In this document: in pieces, positions 1-7,993 of the stretch | Layout: each line of letters begins with the position of its first letter | Numbering within the stretch: position 1 is the stretch's first letter | Assembly (NCBI GenBank): GCA_903953455.1 | Contig: CAJBJW010000028.1 | Coordinates: forward strand, 1 to 13,565 | DNA from: an uncultured Pseudomonadota bacterium | Lineage (GTDB): Bacteria > Pseudomonadota > Gammaproteobacteria > Methylococcales > Methylomonadaceae | Length of the DNA stretch: 13,565 nt | Reading direction: 5' to 3' | Made by a program: the position numbers and the translations under genes | The notes under the pieces: model-generated | The model's database searches: none | The model's input: the letters and a program-made list of their open reading frames with translations, nothing else | Told to the model about the DNA's origin: nothing

Positions 1-853
1 CTTCGTCTTCAGTCACTGAAATAGTGAGCATATTTTGTTTTTTCGCGTTCAAGCCCGCTGCATTTAACTGCTTGAACCAAGCAACGTTACTGCCACCCAC
101 CACCGCTGCGTAAATTACATCCGGTTTTTTGAGTTTGATTTTATTGATGACCGAACCAAACTGCGTATCACCCAAAGCCACATATTCTTCACCAACAACG
201 GTGCCGCCTAAATGCTGCTCAATATGTTTACGTGCAATTTTCATCGACGTGCGCGGCCAAATATAATCAGAACCAATTAAATAAAAGGTTTTTGCTTTTT
301 TCTCTTTAGCAATCCAATCTAAACCCGCCAAAATTTGTTGCGTGGCTTCTTGACCGGTATAAAAAACGTTTTTCGACTGTTCAAGTCCTTCATAGAAGGT
401 AGGATAGAAAAGTAAGCCGTTATCTTTTTCAAAAACAGGCAGAGCGGCCTTACGAGATGCTGAAGTCCAGCAACCAAACACGGTGGCTACTTTGTCATTT
501 TCAAGCAATTTTTTCGACTTCTCCGCAAAGGTTGGCCAATCACTTGCGCCATCTTCTTGAATCACTTCAATTTTACGACCGAGTACACCGCCCGCTTCAT
601 TGATTTGCGCAATAGCGAGTTTTTCAGCTTGAATTGAACCCGTTTCACTAATTGCCATAGTACCGGTTGCCGAGTGAAGAATACCCACTTTGACAACATC
701 ATCCGTAACAGAAAGTCCTGTTGTATTCACTTTTGCCGTTGGAAAATCGCCCGCGACGGACGTATCCACATAAATTGAGAGACCCAAAGCCAGTGATAAT
801 GCACTTAGCACCATCGACTTTTTCACGAATTGATTTTTATCAACATTACTCAT
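1..853 (-). CDS. fmdD: Amide/urea ABC transporter substrate-binding protein, FmdD/UrtA type (3' end outside window)
   Basis: Periplasmic binding protein that would deliver short-chain amides or urea to a branched-chain-amino-acid-type ABC transporter. Translating the minus strand from the ATG at 853 gives an open frame of 284 codons to the window edge. The N-terminus has a signal peptide (basic KK at 11-12, hydrophobic to about 28, likely cleavage after SVA at 32-34). The mature part starts with VKVGILHSATGTMA, typical of the Leu/Ile/Val-binding fold, followed by QEDGASDWPTFAEK, YEGLEQSKNVFYTGQ and GSDYIWPRTS, which I recognise from UrtA/FmdD proteins. A good Shine-Dalgarno (AGGGG) lies 6 nt upstream. 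It is 77 nt downstream of fmdB and on the same strand, so probably in the fmd operon, with the permease and ATPase genes expected further left. Family usual length is about 400 residues, so roughly a quarter is missing. Choosing FmdD over UrtA rests on the neighbouring fmdA and fmdB; the substrate could be formamide, acetamide or urea. Confidence 0.88.
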   Translation of the reverse strand, partial: MSNVDKNQFVKKSMVLSALSLALGLSIYVDTSVAGDFPTAKVNTTGLSVTDDVVKVGILHSATGTMAISETGSIQAEKLAIAQINEAGGVLGRKIEVIQEDGASDWPTFAEKSKKLLENDKVATVFGCWTSASRKAALPVFEKDNGLLFYPTFYEGLEQSKNVFYTGQEATQQILAGLDWIAKEKKAKTFYLIGSDYIWPRTSMKIARKHIEQHLGGTVVGEEYVALGDTQFGSVINKIKLKKPDVIYAAVVGGSNVAWFKQLNAAGLNAKKQNMLTISVTEDE

Positions 854-930
854 CTTTTTCCCCTAAATTAAACAAAAGAACATGGCACTTTGATGCGTAG
901 AAAAACCACACACTTAAAACGAATTGCAAA

Positions 931-1275
931 CTAATGACTCAGCATCCAAGGTCGTGCTGTTTTCTTCGTTTGCATTTGATAACCAGCAGATTGATTGCTC
1001 GTTGATTTGGCACTATTGCCAGTTTTGCAAGTATGTCCTCCTGTACTACATCCACAACTTGAGCGACGCATTGATGCAGGCTCATGCGCTGATTTTTCGT
1101 TGCGCTCATACGCGATGCGCTGAGATTGCCCCACTAAGGCAAAATGCGGGGCGGATATAATGCGCGGACTTTCACCGCCGCAATGATCACAAACAGCAGG
1201 CAGTTTAGCGTCGGCCATTTTTCGCAACGCTGAAAACGTGCCACAAACTTCGCAGTGATATTCATATAAAGGCAT
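931..1275 (-). CDS. fmdB: FmdB family zinc-ribbon protein
   Basis: Small putative regulatory protein (114 residues) of the FmdB/CxxC_CxxC_SSSS family. The start MPLYEYHCEVCG is the family signature. Two CxxC knuckles at C8/C11 and C29/C32 should bind one zinc ion. The rest is low-complexity and polar, with a further Cys cluster (SCGCSTGGHTC, about residues 73-83) and a tail ending RPWMLSH. The ATG at 1275 has a GGGAG Shine-Dalgarno 9 nt upstream. It follows fmdA by 30 nt on the same strand. In Methylophilus methylotrophus, fmdB lies directly after fmdA and has been proposed to regulate formamidase expression; the molecular role of the family is unsettled. Family assignment is firm, function is not. 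Confidence 0.9.
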   Translation of the reverse strand: MPLYEYHCEVCGTFSALRKMADAKLPAVCDHCGGESPRIISAPHFALVGQSQRIAYERNEKSAHEPASMRRSSCGCSTGGHTCKTGNSAKSTSNQSAGYQMQTKKTARPWMLSH

Positions 1276-1305
1276 CGACCTAAACTCCCGTGATGTTCAT
1301 CAAAA

Positions 1306-2529
1306 TTAACTGGTTTTAGCCATGTCAGTGCCGCTGGCGACGACAATTTTTGGCCCGTCCGCATTGGGTTTAAGGTCAAAATCAAAAATTTCAGTCGGCA
1401 GCCACAGTGTCGCGCACGCATTTGGAATATCAACCACGCCGCTAATATGACCTTCAACAGGCGCCGTGCCCAAAATGGAGAGCGCTTGTTCACCGCTGTA
1501 ACCGAATTTTTTAAGGTATTCGATTGCATTTAAGCAGGCTTGGCGATAAGCCACGTGCACATCTAAATAATGTTGCGTGCCTTTTTCATCAACGGAAATA
1601 CCTTCAAAAATCAAATAATCACGATAATTCGGTGTTAATGGACTAGGCTGGAAAATCGGATTTTTAATGCCGTACTTTTTCACGCCATCTTTAATCAAAC
1701 TGACTTTAATATCTAAATAACCCGCCATTTCAATCGCGCCACAGAAGGTAATTTCGCCATCACCTTGAGAGAAATGCAGGTCACCCATTGAAAGCCCACC
1801 GTCTTTTACATAGACAGGGAAGAAAACTTTTGAGCCTTTGGTGAGATTTTTAATATCACAGTTACCACCATGCTCACGCGGTGGAACGGTGCGAGCCCCT
1901 TCTAATGCCGCATCTTTAGCAGCATCACCGGTTAATTTACCCATCACCGCTGATTGCGGATTAGGCGGAAGCGCCAACGCTGGAACACGCTCAGGATCCG
2001 TTGCAATCAACGTGGCTTCACGCTCATTCCACTGTGCAAGTAATTCTTTTGAAGGCAAGCAACCAATCAATCCGGGATGCATAATGCCAGCAAATTTCAC
2101 ATTGGGAACGTGACGAGAAGTGGTGTAGATACCATGGAAGTCCCAAATAGATTTACGCGCTTGCGGATAATGATCGGTTAAAAATCCGCCCCCATTTTCT
2201 TTTGAAAATAGCCCATTAAACCCCCATTGCGATTCTTGAAACGTGCCGACATCTAAAATATCAACCACCATCAAGTCACCAGGCTCGGCACCTTCAACGC
2301 CAATAGGGCCACTGAGATAATGCACTTGGGTTAAATCAACATCGCGCACGTCGTTTGCGCTGTCGTTATTGCCAATCTGTCCACCCGTCCAGTCCATACA
2401 CTCAACGCGAAACTCATCACCGGGTTTTACCATTGCCACCATAGGCAAATCAGGATGCCATCGATTATGAATTTGCCCTTCTTGTTCCCACGGTTTTTTA
2501 TCAAGATCTAATTTAATTAACGTTTTCAT
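1306..2529 (-). CDS. fmdA: Formamidase
   Basis: Cytoplasmic amidohydrolase of the acetamidase/formamidase family, converting formamide to formate and ammonia (some members accept other short amides). The protein is 407 residues, the family's usual length, and starts MKTLIKLDLD like characterised FmdA. Conserved stretches run throughout: WTGGQIGNNDSANDVRD (about 47-63), LSGPIGVEGAEPGD (72-85), GFNGLFSKENGGGFLTDH (103-120), HPGLIGCLPS (151-160), HGGNCDIKN (220-228) and GDLHFSQGDGE (249-259), the last a likely metal/active-site segment. I place the start at the ATG at 2529; the frame could extend six codons to a GTG at 2547, but that start has no Shine-Dalgarno and the extra residues are not seen in the family. 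A GAAGG element precedes the ATG at a rather long distance. It heads the fmdA-fmdB-fmdD run and diverges from the sensor operon at 2820. FmdA gives the pathway: amide nitrogen assimilation. Confidence 0.95.
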   Translation of the reverse strand: MKTLIKLDLDKKPWEQEGQIHNRWHPDLPMVAMVKPGDEFRVECMDWTGGQIGNNDSANDVRDVDLTQVHYLSGPIGVEGAEPGDLMVVDILDVGTFQESQWGFNGLFSKENGGGFLTDHYPQARKSIWDFHGIYTTSRHVPNVKFAGIMHPGLIGCLPSKELLAQWNEREATLIATDPERVPALALPPNPQSAVMGKLTGDAAKDAALEGARTVPPREHGGNCDIKNLTKGSKVFFPVYVKDGGLSMGDLHFSQGDGEITFCGAIEMAGYLDIKVSLIKDGVKKYGIKNPIFQPSPLTPNYRDYLIFEGISVDEKGTQHYLDVHVAYRQACLNAIEYLKKFGYSGEQALSILGTAPVEGHISGVVDIPNACATLWLPTEIFDFDLKPNADGPKIVVASGTDMAKTS

Positions 2530-2706
2530 TTCACTTTTTGCCTTCACTGTCTGAATTGCGATAAAAACTTTTTCTTAAATCTAAAACGTTGACGCATATA
2601 ATTCAAAATGCGACTGTTCCATTCATTGCTCCAATGCTTCGCCAATAAAATCAGCATCTAAGCAATTTGGACAGTTTCATTTTCAAATGTGTGGACATAA
2701 TGCACA

Positions 2707-2740
2707 ATACGTCATATAACGCATGAGTTATTTGACGTAT
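2707..2740. promoter_or_regulatory. 34-bp dyad, candidate operator between fmdA and the sensor operon
   Basis: The left arm ATACGTCATATAAC (2707-2720) and the right arm GTTATTTGACGTAT (2727-2740) are reverse complements except for one position, around a 6-nt centre GCATGA. No T-tract follows either side, so a terminator is unlikely; a binding site for a dimeric regulator fits better. It lies 80 bp upstream of the exported-protein start and 178 bp upstream of the fmdA start. A GATAAT hexamer (2745-2750) just right of the dyad could be a -10 for the plus-strand operon, with its -35 region falling inside the dyad. No good -35 is visible, which would suit an activator-dependent promoter. The rest of the 2530-2819 intergenic region is AT-rich and shows no convincing gene or sigma-70 promoter. 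Regulator identity is inference. Confidence 0.5.
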
Positions 2741-2819
2741 GACAGATAATTTTCGCTTTGCGTACAATGTCATACATATTCAAGAAAAAATTTTCAAAAG
2801 TTGAGGAGTTGGGGAGTTT

Positions 2820-3599
2820 ATGTGTAATCAAAACGTTATAACGAAGTGGCTAATCATCGGATGGGTGTTTTTTACACTGCCCGTTTTGGCTAATGATAAA
2901 AGTGACATGTCATCAATCCAATTTACGCTTGATGACACAAATCTCAGTCACTTAACGTTTGATGTGCCCACGCAAAAAGTCAACACGCAAGTCAGTGAAA
3001 ATCTAACGCAATGGCGATTTCCCGTCAGTGCCAGCAGTCAACATCCTACACACACACTAACAGCAATGGTGGGAAAAGTATCAAACCAAGCAACGCCAAC
3101 AGGCTTTTCATTTTCCAGCGGAAACTCCGATCCACGCTCGGTTGATTTTCAAAAAGCCGATGTGCTTCCCATTAGCTGTCAATTAAAAAAGTCGCCTAGC
3201 GATGTCATTGAATTTGAAAATAAAATGACGTTTACTGCTTATCAAACAACCGATGATTTCAGCAAAGAAAAAGCGATAGAAAAACTCATTGATCAAATTA
3301 GTACCACTTGCTTTAATTTGCTCGATGACCATAAAGTGCCAAAAGTAGGTAAAAAAACCGAGAGCGATACCACCTTCAAACCCACCTGGATGCCCGATAT
3401 ACAAATTGAAGTAAAACAGAAAAATACGACGCTACCCGCTAAAAAATTGGGCGTGGAAAATAGCGATTCCCCTAAAGGTCAGAGCGAAAATACACCGGCA
3501 ACCACGCCAGAAAGCGAGGAAGAAGAAGGTACAAAAGAATTGATTATTCACAATCAAGGCACGCCATTGACCATCAACTTCGGGCATGAGCGACACTAA
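2820..3599 (+). CDS. Exported protein of unknown function, first gene of the sensor operon
   Basis: I do not recognise the family. The 259-residue product has a signal peptide: K9, hydrophobic core 10-23, likely cleavage after A24 (PVLA/ND), so it should be periplasmic or secreted. The mature part is soluble, with two cysteines (C120 in PISCQL, C164 in STTCFN) that could form a disulfide, and a distinctive PTWMPDIQIEV segment at 188-198. Residues from about 205 to 240 are low-complexity and rich in Ser/Thr/Pro/Glu with a run of four acidic residues (EEEE), probably a flexible linker, followed by a short C-terminal strand-like end. C2 is too early to be a lipobox. Purine-rich GAGGAG (2803-2808) is the likely ribosome site. 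It lies 26 nt before the NCS1-kinase gene on the same strand, so an operon is likely; a role as periplasmic partner of that sensor is a guess from position. Confidence 0.75.
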   Translation: MCNQNVITKWLIIGWVFFTLPVLANDKSDMSSIQFTLDDTNLSHLTFDVPTQKVNTQVSENLTQWRFPVSASSQHPTHTLTAMVGKVSNQATPTGFSFSSGNSDPRSVDFQKADVLPISCQLKKSPSDVIEFENKMTFTAYQTTDDFSKEKAIEKLIDQISTTCFNLLDDHKVPKVGKKTESDTTFKPTWMPDIQIEVKQKNTTLPAKKLGVENSDSPKGQSENTPATTPESEEEEGTKELIIHNQGTPLTINFGHERH

Positions 3600-3625
3600 G
3601 CGTTTGTTAACAGTAAGATACGAGT

Positions 3626-6600
3626 GTGAAAAATTCTATTCATCAAACGATTACAACCGTTCGACGCGACTACAATAGTCTTGTTGCCAGTGAAACAATG
3701 GAAGATTACGCGCTGCGTTTTGCACCGCGTAGTTTTCGTAAATGGTCTGAATTTGACGTTGCCAATACGGCTTTTGGCTCAAGCTCTTTTCTCGTCCTCG
3801 AAGCCATAGGGGCTTTTTTATCGATTAACTACGGTTTTACAAACGCCTTTTGGGCCATATTCATCGTAGCGGTGGTGATATTTATCACCAGCTTACCCAT
3901 TAGCTACTACGCTGCTCGCTACCACATTGATATTGACCTCCTGACGCGAAGCGCGGGCTTTGGCTATATTGGCTCCACGATTACCTCGCTGATTTACGCA
4001 TCGTTTACCTTCACGCTCTTCGCGCTGGAAGCCTCGATTATGTCGCAGGCTATCGAGCTATACTTTCAAATATCCCTTGAAATGGCCTATGTCATTAGCG
4101 CCATTATTGTCATTCCACTGGTGACGTTTGGCATTACGACAATTAGCCGCTTGCAACTTTGGACACAACCACTCTGGCTGATTTTACTCATCACGCCCTA
4201 TATTGCGATTTTGGTTCAAGAGCCCAACTCTTTGCCTGTACTGAGCCATTTTCTGCATTTAGCCGTTCAAGGAAAAGAATTTGATTGGCTATTATTTGGC
4301 ACTGCGGCAACCGTAGCCTTTTCCATGATTGCGCAAATTGGCGAACAAGTGGATTTTTTGCGTTTTATGCCCGATAAAACCAAAGAAAATCAGGTGAAAT
4401 GGTGGATTGCCGTGATTGCTGGTGGTCCTGGATGGATTATCTTTGGTGCAATTCGTCAGTTGCTGGGTGCATTACTTGCCCATTTAGCCATCAGTTATGG
4501 CATCAGTCCCCAGCACGCACATGAACCGACGCAAATGTATTTAGTGGCTTACAGCCATGTTTTTGACAATCCCCACTGGGCACTTGCCACCACGACTTTA
4601 TTTGTCATTTTGAGTCAGGTTAAGATTAACGTCACCAATGCGTATGCTGGCTCATTGGCATGGTCAAATTTTTTCTCTCGTCTAACACATAGCCATCCTG
4701 GACGGGTTGTATGGTTATTTTTCAATGTATTAATTGCTCTACTGCTCATGAAGTTTGGTGTTTTCAGTGCACTTGAAAAAGTACTTGGCCTATTTTCACA
4801 CATGTCGATTGCCTGGATTTGCACGCTCGCCGCTGAACTCGCTATTAATAAATCCTTAGGACTCAGTCCACGTATTATTGAATTCAAACGCGCTTATTTA
4901 CCCGATTTAAATCCCGTCGGTATTTTATCGACGTTCTTTGCGTCACTGATTTCAATTCTGGCTTATTGCGGTCTTTTTGGTGACGTGATCAAAGCCTTTT
5001 CAGGATTTGTTGCCGTCATTTTAGCGCTTATTTTAACCCCGCTAATTGCCTATGTTACGCATGGAAAATATTACTTAGCGCGTAACCGCAAGAAAAACAA
5101 TTCCAAATCAAAAAATACCTGTGGCATTTGTGAAAATGTCTTTGAACATGAAGAAATGGCATATTGCCCTGCCTACGCCAATAATATTTGCTCACTTTGC
5201 TGCACACTCGATGCGCGTTGTCATGATGCGTGCAAAATCGGTTTTCGTTTTGAAGATTATTTAGAAGCGCTTGCTGCGTTTATTTTTCCTAAATCGATGA
5301 ATTCGATGACGCAACTACGTTTATTGCGTTTTGTCTTAGTATTTGTGTTTTTGGCAACATTAACAGGCATTTTTGTTGGTGTGATTTATTATCAAGACCT
5401 GCTAAGTGTTCGCGACAATTTAAACGCATTTGCCTTACTACTGAATAATTTTTTCAAAATTTATTCAGCATTATTGGTGTTTATTGGCCTGTGTACGTGG
5501 TGGTTAATTCTCAATTCAGAAAGTCGACGCGTGGCACATGACGAAACGGCAAAACAAACCGAGTTGCTCCTTTGCGAAATAGATAAGCACAAACAAACTG
5601 ACGCCAAACTTCAACAAGCCATTAAAATGGCCGATCGCGCTAATACAGCTAAAAGTCGCTTTCTTAGCAGTATGAGCCACGAAATACGCACCCCGCTAAA
5701 CAGCATTATCGGCTATGCTTATATTCTTCAGCAAGATCCTGCGATTCCTGAACATCGAAAACAAGCTGTTGATATTTTAAAGCGTAACGGTGAACATTTA
5801 TCTGCGTTAATTGAAGATATTTTAGATATTGCCCGTATTGAAGCGCGTAAATTTGATTTAAGAAAAGACCCTATTGATTTCAAAAGTTTTCTCGAACATT
5901 TAGTCAGCACCTTCAAGCCGCAAGCCGAAAAAAAGGGCTTAGGGTTTCATTGCCAAATTTTAAACACCCTTCCCCCACGCATTCGCGGTGATGAAAAACG
6001 CGTTGGGCAAATCTTAATGAATTTACTTAGTAACGCCATTAAATTTACTGCAACAGGCGATATTATTTTTCGCATTAGCTATAGTTGTGGCGTTATTACC
6101 TTTCAAGTTATCGACACAGGCGTTGGCATTGATGAAAATCAACTGCAAAACATTTTCCAACCCTTCACACAATTACCTAATGAAAATTTAGGATCTGGTA
6201 GCGGCCTAGGTTTAACGATAAGCAAGATTTTATGTGAAATCATGGGAGGGGAACTTGCCGTGACCAGTGAAGTCACTAAAGGCTCAACGTTTACGGTACG
6301 CTTGTTATTGCCTAATTTGGGTATTGGTGAAAAGCCCGTTCAACAAGAAACTGTTGTAGGCTATAGTGGTAAACGCAAACAGATTCTTGTTGTTGATGAT
6401 AATTCAGATCATCGGATGCTCGTTACCTCTATTTTAAGTCCTCTAGGTTTTCGAGTCATGCAAGCCGCTTGCGGTGAAGATTGCCTAAGTTTTATGCAAA
6501 AAAACACGGTTGATCTCATTTTACTTGATTTATTTATGCCTGGACTAGGTGGAATACAAACAGCTCAAGCGCTCCGAGAACGCAATAACAACACACCCAT

Positions 6601-6994
6601 TATTGTACTAAGCGCAAACGCCTACCCTACGGATCGCGTTCAAGCCATTAACGCAGGCTGTAATGATTTTTTGATCAAGCCATTAATGGTATCCGATTTA
6701 TTTTATAAATTAAAACTCCATTTAGATGTCAATTGGATTTATAGTGAAGAAGACAAACAAATATCTGACATAACGCTGCCACCCGAATCCATTCTCCAAG
6801 AGTTAGACAGTTATGTTCGCATTGGTGATTTAGCAGGACTCAAACGCTACCTCACCACTTTCATAAAAACGCATCCACAATATCAAGGTTTTGCAGAAGA
6901 CATTCAGTTGCTTGCAACCGAATTCCGCTTAAATGACATTAAACAACGACTTCAATTAGCCTACGAGGAAATAACAAAAAATGACAGCGAATAA
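3626..6994 (+). CDS. NCS1-type transporter fused to hybrid sensor histidine kinase
   Basis: Inner-membrane sensor kinase of 1122 residues. Residues about 30-485 are a multi-span transporter of the nucleobase:cation symporter-1 type (EDYALRFAPRSFRKW at 26-40, then DLLTRSAGFGYIGS and about twelve hydrophobic segments). A Cys-rich segment follows at 499-536, then two more membrane helices (about 568-589 and 603-629) and a charged helical linker. The DHp domain has the phospho-acceptor H685 in SSMSHEIRTP. The ATPase domain has N803, DTGVGID (830-836) and GSGSGLGL (856-863). A receiver domain follows with D924/D925, phospho-acceptor D968 and K1018, then an 85-residue helical tail with no recognisable HPt histidine motif. 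The start is GTG with a stop four codons upstream; the next Met (residue 25) would cut into the conserved N-terminal region. Its 3' end overlaps the response-regulator gene by 14 nt. The fusion resembles CbrA in concept. The ligand is unknown; with fmd genes next door, an amide, urea or nucleobase-like nitrogen compound is my inference. Confidence 0.93.
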   Translation: MKNSIHQTITTVRRDYNSLVASETMEDYALRFAPRSFRKWSEFDVANTAFGSSSFLVLEAIGAFLSINYGFTNAFWAIFIVAVVIFITSLPISYYAARYHIDIDLLTRSAGFGYIGSTITSLIYASFTFTLFALEASIMSQAIELYFQISLEMAYVISAIIVIPLVTFGITTISRLQLWTQPLWLILLITPYIAILVQEPNSLPVLSHFLHLAVQGKEFDWLLFGTAATVAFSMIAQIGEQVDFLRFMPDKTKENQVKWWIAVIAGGPGWIIFGAIRQLLGALLAHLAISYGISPQHAHEPTQMYLVAYSHVFDNPHWALATTTLFVILSQVKINVTNAYAGSLAWSNFFSRLTHSHPGRVVWLFFNVLIALLLMKFGVFSALEKVLGLFSHMSIAWICTLAAELAINKSLGLSPRIIEFKRAYLPDLNPVGILSTFFASLISILAYCGLFGDVIKAFSGFVAVILALILTPLIAYVTHGKYYLARNRKKNNSKSKNTCGICENVFEHEEMAYCPAYANNICSLCCTLDARCHDACKIGFRFEDYLEALAAFIFPKSMNSMTQLRLLRFVLVFVFLATLTGIFVGVIYYQDLLSVRDNLNAFALLLNNFFKIYSALLVFIGLCTWWLILNSESRRVAHDETAKQTELLLCEIDKHKQTDAKLQQAIKMADRANTAKSRFLSSMSHEIRTPLNSIIGYAYILQQDPAIPEHRKQAVDILKRNGEHLSALIEDILDIARIEARKFDLRKDPIDFKSFLEHLVSTFKPQAEKKGLGFHCQILNTLPPRIRGDEKRVGQILMNLLSNAIKFTATGDIIFRISYSCGVITFQVIDTGVGIDENQLQNIFQPFTQLPNENLGSGSGLGLTISKILCEIMGGELAVTSEVTKGSTFTVRLLLPNLGIGEKPVQQETVVGYSGKRKQILVVDDNSDHRMLVTSILSPLGFRVMQAACGEDCLSFMQKNTVDLILLDLFMPGLGGIQTAQALRERNNNTPIIVLSANAYPTDRVQAINAGCNDFLIKPLMVSDLFYKLKLHLDVNWIYSEEDKQISDITLPPESILQELDSYVRIGDLAGLKRYLTTFIKTHPQYQGFAEDIQLLATEFRLNDIKQRLQLAYEEITKNDSE

Positions 6995-7919
6995 AGGCAT
7001 TATTATGATTGTCGATGATACGCCCGATAACTTGGCGCTACTTTCTGATACGCTGTCTGAAGCTGGTTATCGTGTCCTTGTCGCAACGGATGGCATGTCC
7101 GCGCTTGAGCAAATTAATTACCTCAAACCCGATATTATTTTACTTGATGTCATGATGCCCGGTATTGACGGTTTTGAAACCTGCCATCGTTTAAAATCCA
7201 ATCCCACTACGCGCAGTATTCCCATTTTATTTATGACCGCGCTCAGTGAACTTGATCATCTACTACGCGGGTTTAATGAAGGTGCGGTAGATTATTTAGT
7301 CAAACCTATTCGCCCACCTGAAGTACTCGTGCGCATTGATGTGCAATTAACGCAGATGCGCACAATAAAACGCGCTGAAGAAGTATTAAACAATCGTGAA
7401 TTTTCAGCCTTAGCCATCAATAAAGAAGCAATCATTACATGGCTAACACCTAGCGGAGCGTCATGGCTTAGTGAATTTGCAAACACGCATTCCCTAACTA
7501 ATGATTTTGACATCGGACAAGCATTACCCACGCCACTCATTGAATGGGCAAACGCCTATTTAACTGACCACGATACAATAACACCTCCATTGCCTTTTGA
7601 AAGTTATCGTGTGGGTATTGAGTTTTCATGCAAAATAACACCCTGTCTACATGGTGATGAATACCTTTTGGTATTTGAAAAAAATTCGGGTGAATGGGAT
7701 TTAGCTGCTGTGCGCAATTCACTAGGGCTCACTATTCGTGAAACGGAAATTTTAATGTGGATTTCGCGTGGAAAAACAAATAAAGAAATGGGCATCATTT
7801 TAGGCTCAAGTCCTCGCACCATAAACAAACATCTCGAGCATATTTTTGAAAAACTTGGCGTCACCACCCGTACAGCCGCCGTTTCAGCGGTTCTGCAACG
7901 ACAAACCAATTTAGATTAA
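6981..7919 (+). CDS. REC-LuxR response regulator, partner of the NCS1-kinase
   Basis: DNA-binding response regulator of 312 residues. The receiver domain (about 5-125) has the acidic pair D12/D13, phospho-acceptor D56 in LLDVMMPGIDG, T86 and K108 in LVKP, so it should be phosphorylatable. The C-terminal LuxR/FixJ-type helix-turn-helix (about 249-305) has LTIRETEILMWISRGKTNKE and ends with a typical KLGVTTRTAAV. Between them (about 135-245) is a roughly 100-residue segment that ordinary NarL-type regulators (about 210 residues) lack. It begins REFSALAINKEAIITWLTPSG and looks PAS-like by eye, but I cannot prove the fold. The ATG at 6981 has GAGGAA 10 nt upstream and lies inside the end of the kinase gene, which points to translational coupling and a cognate pair. 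A strong terminator follows. Targets are probably the operon itself and/or the divergent fmd genes (inference). Confidence 0.93.
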   Translation: MTANKGIIMIVDDTPDNLALLSDTLSEAGYRVLVATDGMSALEQINYLKPDIILLDVMMPGIDGFETCHRLKSNPTTRSIPILFMTALSELDHLLRGFNEGAVDYLVKPIRPPEVLVRIDVQLTQMRTIKRAEEVLNNREFSALAINKEAIITWLTPSGASWLSEFANTHSLTNDFDIGQALPTPLIEWANAYLTDHDTITPPLPFESYRVGIEFSCKITPCLHGDEYLLVFEKNSGEWDLAAVRNSLGLTIRETEILMWISRGKTNKEMGIILGSSPRTINKHLEHIFEKLGVTTRTAAVSAVLQRQTNLD

Positions 7920-7955
7920 ATTGCCCCAAAAAATGAATTCGGGTTTATCACATCA

Positions 7956-7990
7956 AAAACGTCTCAGTGTAAAGCATGAGGCGTTTTTTT
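7956..7990 (+). terminator. Rho-independent terminator of the sensor operon
   Basis: The stem AAAACGTCTCA (7956-7966) pairs with TGAGGCGTTTT (7977-7987): eleven pairs including one U-G, 10-nt loop, ending in a run of seven T (7984-7990). It begins 36 bp after the response-regulator stop codon. The A-run on the left arm gives the reverse strand a T-run too, but no minus-strand gene ends here. Confidence 0.88.
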
Positions 7991-7993
7991 GTA

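Noticed and set aside
924..1160. Plus-strand ORF of 78 codons
   Set aside because: Antisense to fmdB, without a ribosome site or recognisable product.
1134..1529. 131-codon minus-strand frame across the fmdA/fmdB junction
   Set aside because: It lies in a different frame over two well-supported genes and its product resembles nothing recognisable.
2530..2547. GTG start for fmdA six codons upstream
   Set aside because: No Shine-Dalgarno and not matched by the FmdA family, which begins MKTLIK.
2707..2740. Dyad as a transcription terminator
   Set aside because: Neither side has a T-run and no gene ends nearby; a protein-binding site fits better.
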